64,000 bases of DNA from Chamaecrista fasciculata (taxonomy: Eukaryota > Streptophyta > Magnoliopsida > Fabales > Fabaceae), in NCBI GenBank assembly GCA_003254925.1, contig QANZ01047971.1, forward strand, positions 198,852 to 262,851, written 5' to 3'. The position numbers were made by a program, and so were the translations under genes. Under the pieces are notes generated by a model. That model did not search any database and was not told the DNA's origin. It saw nothing but the letters and a program-made list of their open reading frames with translations. This document shows positions 59,446 through 64,000 of the stretch, piece after piece (within the stretch, counting starts at the first letter, position 1; each line of letters opens with the position of its first letter).

Positions 59446-59594
59446 GGATTTAGATCTTCTGCAATGCAAATGTACTGCAATGTAAAAAGATAAAGAAAAA
59501 ATTAGAGAGAGAAATATGAGTTTCACTAATATTTTCTCTCTCTAATTCTCTTTATCTCTCTACATTGCAGTGCATTTGCACTATAGATGATCCA
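59446..59594. repeat. long imperfect hairpin (small MITE) in the BBE-like 3' region
   Basis: The left arm 59446-59515 ('gcaaatgtactgcaatgta', 'attagagagagaaa') pairs with the right arm 59529-59594 ('tttctctctctaat', 'tacattgcagtgcatttgc'). The loop is about 13-18 bases. It begins 30 bp after the stop codon, so it is probably in the 3' UTR. Confidence 0.85.
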
Positions 59595-61290
59595 TTTCCA
59601 TCGTCAACATGCATGTGTTTATCATAATAATTAATTAATATGTGATTGTGGAAATAAAAATTGGTTCAATAATAATCAACATCTTATTGAATATTGATCA
59701 TGCAAGGAACTTTATATTATTGGATTTCCTGTACAATATTTAACTAGATTGGTTTCTTGTAAGCAAGAATAATTATATATTTATTAATGTCAATAAGTCC
59801 TTCGATTTGTCTGGTTTCAGATTTTCAATATTTTCAACTATATATATATATATATATATATATGGTTAATCATATTTGTTTGCCAATATAGTGGCCTTCT
59901 TGGTCACCGGCCTCATGTAGATCGTTACAATTTAATTAATTGGCACTGTTATAGTCAAAATAAATTAAAGGAGAGGTTATCATATAGTTAATTAAGGCTG
60001 ACCCCTAATGTTTATAAAAATAAAAGAAATAAAATAAAGTCGAAGTAATAAGCAAAAAAAAATTATATAGATATACCGTAAGGATTATTAAGGAGCAAAT
60101 AGATAGTTAAACTTTAAAAATTCTATACTTTAGCTATCATCCTGAAACAAAATCATATACATATATATAGTCAAACTTTTTAAGAATGTAGTCAATTATA
60201 TAATTCCATGCCCTATTAACCTATTTAACATTTGAGTGAGCAATATTGTTTTATCTAAACTTTATAATTTAAAATTAACATCAACACGGAGAAAAATATT
60301 TGTTTGGAAAAATATATAAACCTAATATTTTTTACTAATATTTGTTTTCTAAAACTAATATATAGTCACAAATATCTAAACTTTATAAACCTAATAACAC
60401 TAAAATATATAGTCAAATGTTAAATAGGTTTATAATTTAAAATATAAAAGAAAATAGTACCAATTCATATCAACATCCAAAACATAGGACATAAATGAAA
60501 TTGTATATATCTCTGGAAAAATATAAAAGAAAATAGTACCAATTCATCTCAACCTCCCCGTGTTGGTGTAGGTTGACTTTTTTTCTTTTTTTTTATCAAA
60601 ATCAATCACTATCTTTTAGTGTTATTCAAAAGAAAAATATTAGTTTGGTTTGAACAATTTGAAGCTTAATTATCTTCAATTTTATGAGTAATGGAGTATA
60701 AGCCTATTGGTGATAAGTGAATTTAAAATCAAACCAAATTGTTCATTTATCAACTTAAGTTCAATTTCACTCCAATTTGATTCAGTTTAGTTCAATCTAA
60801 TCAATTTAATTTTATTCAATTTTGAATACTACTACATATAATAATTAAATTATTAAATTATTAAAGTATAGGACGGTTGCCTGTAACAAAAAAAAAAGTA
60901 TAGTGGTCCCGTCTTGTCTAGTTGTCTTGCTGTGATGATATATATTTCTTTTTGAAGAGTGTGGGCTTTATAATAAGTTCAGTTAGGAAAGGGTACGTGG
61001 GCTTTCTATTAGATATGTTCATATACCCAAAAAAACAAACAAACTTAATCAAATTATAGAAAGTCCAATCGTGACAAAAGAAAAAGAAACAGAGAGAGAG
61101 AGAGGCCAATCATTTCTATTTAAAATATATTGGATGGATAATTTGTGTACAATTTTTTTTTTTGAAAAAAACATCGGATTAGTAATTTTAAATCATATTA
61201 AATTAATTTAATTACAATTTATTTATTATTAATCACAAAATATAACAATAATCATAAAAAAGTATTAAATATTTTTCAATATTTAATTTA
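59595..61290. other. AT-rich intergenic DNA
   Basis: No gene. Contains a (TA)n run at about 59839-59863 and near-duplicate phrases 'aaaagaaaatagtaccaatt' at about 60446 and 60526. Confidence 0.45.
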
Positions 61291-61865
61291 TTCTTAATAG
61301 GCAAAAGACTCTTTTGTGCCCTAACGTTGGCGGTGATTTTCAGTTATGCCCCTAACATTTCATTTGTGTCAATTGTGCCCTCAATGTGAAACGTTAGTTT
61401 CATTTATGCCCCAATTTTGACTCAATGTTGATGTGTCAATTTTTTTTACTTGTGTGTTAATTTTTTGTTCTGAATTGAATATGTGGCAAGATGACTGGAT
61501 AAATAAAACATCTCTGATTTATTATTTATCCACCATGACATTTCCTACGTGATATAAGGCTTACGAAAATGAAGATGGAGATGTCAAAAAAATTTTAGGG
61601 TAGTAATTTTTTGGTTTAGAGAATGTAAATCCGCGTAGGAAATGCCATGGTGGATAAAAAATAAATCAGGGATGGTTTATTTATCCAATCATCTTGTCAC
61701 ATATTCAATTCAGAACAAAAAATTGACACACAAGTAAAATTGTGGGCATACTTGAAACTAATGTTTCACATTGAAAGCACAACTGACACAAATGAAATGT
61801 TAGGGACATAACAGAAAATCACCGTAAACGTTAAGGGCACGAAAGGGTCTTTTGCCTTCTTAATA
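61291..61865. mobile_element. long-TIR MITE (GGCAAAAGACC family), perfect 9-bp duplication
   Basis: TTCTTAATA at 61291-61299 and 61857-61865. The element (61300-61856) starts GGCAAAAGACTCTTTTGTGC and ends ...AAAGGGTCTTTTGCC. Same family as 23192-23749. Confidence 0.85.
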
Positions 61866-62229
61866 AATATATTATAATACTTCATGATAATATATGTAAT
61901 ATATCAGATTATTAAATCAATTTAATTACGTACTCTTCATCCAATAGGTAAAATCTTTTTTTTTGGCCGAATCCAATAGGTAAAATCACTTTCAAGAAAT
62001 TTAAGAAAATCTTGCGTACTCTTAAAAATTTTTCTCAAATCTCACTTAATCAAACCTATCACAGCGAGTTGGGTTAGTTTTTACAAATTTACAAATTAAT
62101 CTATTACTCACTTAGAGAAAAATCCAAATAATAATAATAATAAAAGATGAAGACAGCTATGCACGTGCATGACTCTAATAATTAATAACTAGGTGCCAAT
62201 TTTTTTTTTTAAATACAAGGTCCCGTTTT
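61866..62229. other. AT-rich spacer
   Basis: Nothing recognised. Confidence 0.4.
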
Positions 62230-63205
62230 GTTTAATACAGTGTTGTCATAACCGAACCGGACAAAGACTCGGACAAGTGTTCGGTTCACGGTTTGATTGG
62301 TTGAACCGATTGAACCATTGGTCGGACTGGATGACGCAATAAATAATTATTTTTAATATATCAAATATAAACACTCTACATTTTTTTTGGGGGTCTAAGA
62401 GATGTAACACCCCAATTGTTGAAGAAGTACCTTTTTGATAGATAATAGAGTTTGAGAGGCATAAAATAATTATGGAAGTATAATTTACAAGGAGACTTTG
62501 GAAGGATATAACTAATGAATGGTAAAATAGGTGAAAAAAGAGGTAAAAGTATGAAAGAGAATCTGCCAGGGACTAAACTGAAAAGTAAAGAAGTGAAAGA
62601 AGTGTTTGTAAGTTACGTTAAAAATAATTATGAGAATGAAACAAAGGTATGGGAGTGTTGTAGACAAAATGAGGAATACAATGGTGGAGGAGTTGAGTAG
62701 TTTTAAGGGTGTTAATGTGATGTTTCAAAGAATAAAAGGGGTAGGAGCCTAGAAATTAGAAAGTTTGGGGGGCAGAAGTATAGTTTTACCCCAAAGTTGA
62801 TTAAAACCCCAAATATTGGGCAGGAAGCGAACAACTCACGCAGCAAAACGAAATTGAAAAAGAAGGAAGAAGTTGGTGCAAGCAAAGCGGCGATTTGGGA
62901 GAGAGCAAAGGGGAAAGTGAAATAGAAGCTTGAAATCTTGCATTTTTTGGTGTGAATCTTACATTGGAGGACCAAAACCCACCCAAAGGTAGGGTTCCTA
63001 ACTTTAAAAAGAAGGCAATGAAATGATGAAAAAAAAATGCTGAACCGCCGGTCCTCTAGACGGTCCAGCGGCGTTGGACCCGAGTTTCCGGTTATTCTCG
63101 GTCCAACCCTCACTTTGGTTCTTTGGGTTGAACCGAGTTGTTCCTCTCTTCGGCTAGCGGTCGGACCAGGCGGTCCGATCCGGCTCTTACAACATTGGTT
63201 TAATA
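62230..63205. mobile_element. non-autonomous hAT element, perfect 8-bp duplication
   Basis: GTTTAATA at 62230-62237 and 63198-63205. The element (62238-63197, 960 bp) starts CAGTGTTGTCATAACCG and ends CGGCTCTTACAACATTG, typical hAT ends. The subterminal regions are rich in GAACCG/CGGTCC words. The 650-bp interior (about 62385-63035) is unlike the arms and could be captured host sequence; its ORFs have no domain I recognise. Confidence 0.8.
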
Positions 63206-64000
63206 TGCTACAAAGTGATGAATGAGACTCAAGTAGTCAAGCATTTATACATATTTTATCTAACAAATGCTCTTAAAAATACTTTTTAAGAAGTAATAAA
63301 TACTATTAAAAATATAAAATGTGAGAAATAATAATCAAATTATTAATAAGTAATAACTTATTAAAAAAATATAAGGAAAATTACACTTTGGTATTTTGTA
63401 ATTTGGTCATATTTTTTTTGATACCTTATGATATTCTCTATTAATGCTTTAGTACACTGAGCTTTGATTTTGTTAGAAAAGTAATGAAAATTATTAGCAT
63501 TTATAATAAAATCCTACATTGAAGAAATAAGAAAAAGTTAAAATGTATATAAAGTAGAAGGATATTATTATAAATTGTTTTAGATATTCATTCACATTCA
63601 TACTTAGCTTATACGAAAGTCCAATATTTTATTATACAAACTTGAACTAATAAGACCCTTAAATCTCAGAGTCTGCAGGATCAATGAATAGTTGACAGAG
63701 ATTATAGTGAAATTTTCCTCAAAAAGATGACAAGGTCTGCGAAATTTGAATCTGAATAGATGACAGAGTCTGCACTCTCTATTTTCAAATCAGATTAGTT
63801 GACTCGGTTCAGTGAAACGGGTTGGACTCGACAGACTCGATGACGAATCAGAAACTTTAGAGAGCCATAACTTTCTCATTCGAACTCTCTTTTGTACAAA
63901 CTTTATATCGATCTTTTTGGTTTGACTTGTTTGCAAATCAGCCCCGGAGCAAAGGAAGGATCTAATATCGACGGTATATCGACAATCGTTTGGAAAGGAC
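63206..64000. other. AT-rich DNA, diverged MITE arm and unknown repeat at window end
   Basis: About 63372-63490 resembles the left arm of the GGGTAAATTACAC family ('aaaattacactttggtattt'). From about 63650 the composition changes ('gacagagtctgcactctcta', 'gggttggactcgacagactc', 'agagccataactttctcatt'), resembling sequence found in plant LTR retrotransposons. It runs off the window, so I cannot classify it. Confidence 0.35.

Noticed and set aside
62712..63113. 133-codon minus-strand ORF in the hAT element
   Set aside because: No transposase motifs (no hAT dimerisation region or catalytic residues); biased composition only.

Overview
The window is nuclear DNA of a flowering plant, most likely a eudicot. 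It is AT-rich, its genes have short GT-AG introns, and a plant-type patellin, a CYP71-clade P450, a berberine-bridge-enzyme-like oxidase and a mitochondrial ribosomal protein are present. The space between genes is packed with plant-type SINEs, a LINE, a Ty1/copia derivative and many MITEs. Nothing in the sequence names the species. Two runs of N (21410-22192 and 48472-48708) and two single Ns (36411, 54447) mark assembly gaps.

Layout. 1-12.4 kb is transposon debris: a dimeric SINE (2398-2723), an antisense LTR fragment (about 3.04-3.65 kb), a second SINE (5951-6052), long-TIR MITEs, and a 5'-truncated dead LINE (8437-11344) with an 18-bp target-site duplication. 12.5-16.0 kb holds an unrecognised multi-exon gene with duplicated exons. 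16-20.6 kb has isolated coding-like snippets only. 20.8-22.2 kb is a 402-bp tandem repeat running into a gap. 22.9-24.2 kb is MITEs. 24.2-27.5 kb is the gene for mitochondrial ribosomal protein L7/L12, with a large 5'-UTR intron. 28.8-29.15 kb is a small three-helix membrane protein. 31.7-35.1 kb is an internally deleted minus-strand Ty1/copia element. 35.2-37.0 kb is nested MITEs and a SINE. 37.6-40.2 kb is a patellin-4-like gene. 43.9-47.3 kb is a CYP71 P450 with SINE and MITE insertions in its intron. 47.6-56.5 kb is nested transposons, a partial copy of the P450 intron, a CACTA end and minisatellites. 57.1-59.4 kb is a BBE-like oxidase. The rest is repeats, including a hAT with a perfect 8-bp target-site duplication.

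Functionally, the housekeeping genes (mitochondrial translation, SEC14/GOLD lipid binding) are unrelated neighbours. The CYP71 and BBE-like genes lie 10 kb apart on the same strand with no intact gene between them, a pairing of oxidative enzymes seen in plant specialised-metabolism clusters. No scaffold-forming enzyme is visible here, so a cluster is only a hypothesis.

I found no obviously new protein system. The most unusual signals are: (i) the copia derivative, whose tRNA primer-site position is occupied by a sequence perfectly complementary to its own LTR; (ii) a duplicated splice acceptor plus start codon in the L7/L12 gene; (iii) several long-TIR MITE families that share GG termini, a TTGGTCCC/TTGGTACC vocabulary and 9-bp target duplications; and (iv) a dimeric SINE that moved as one unit.
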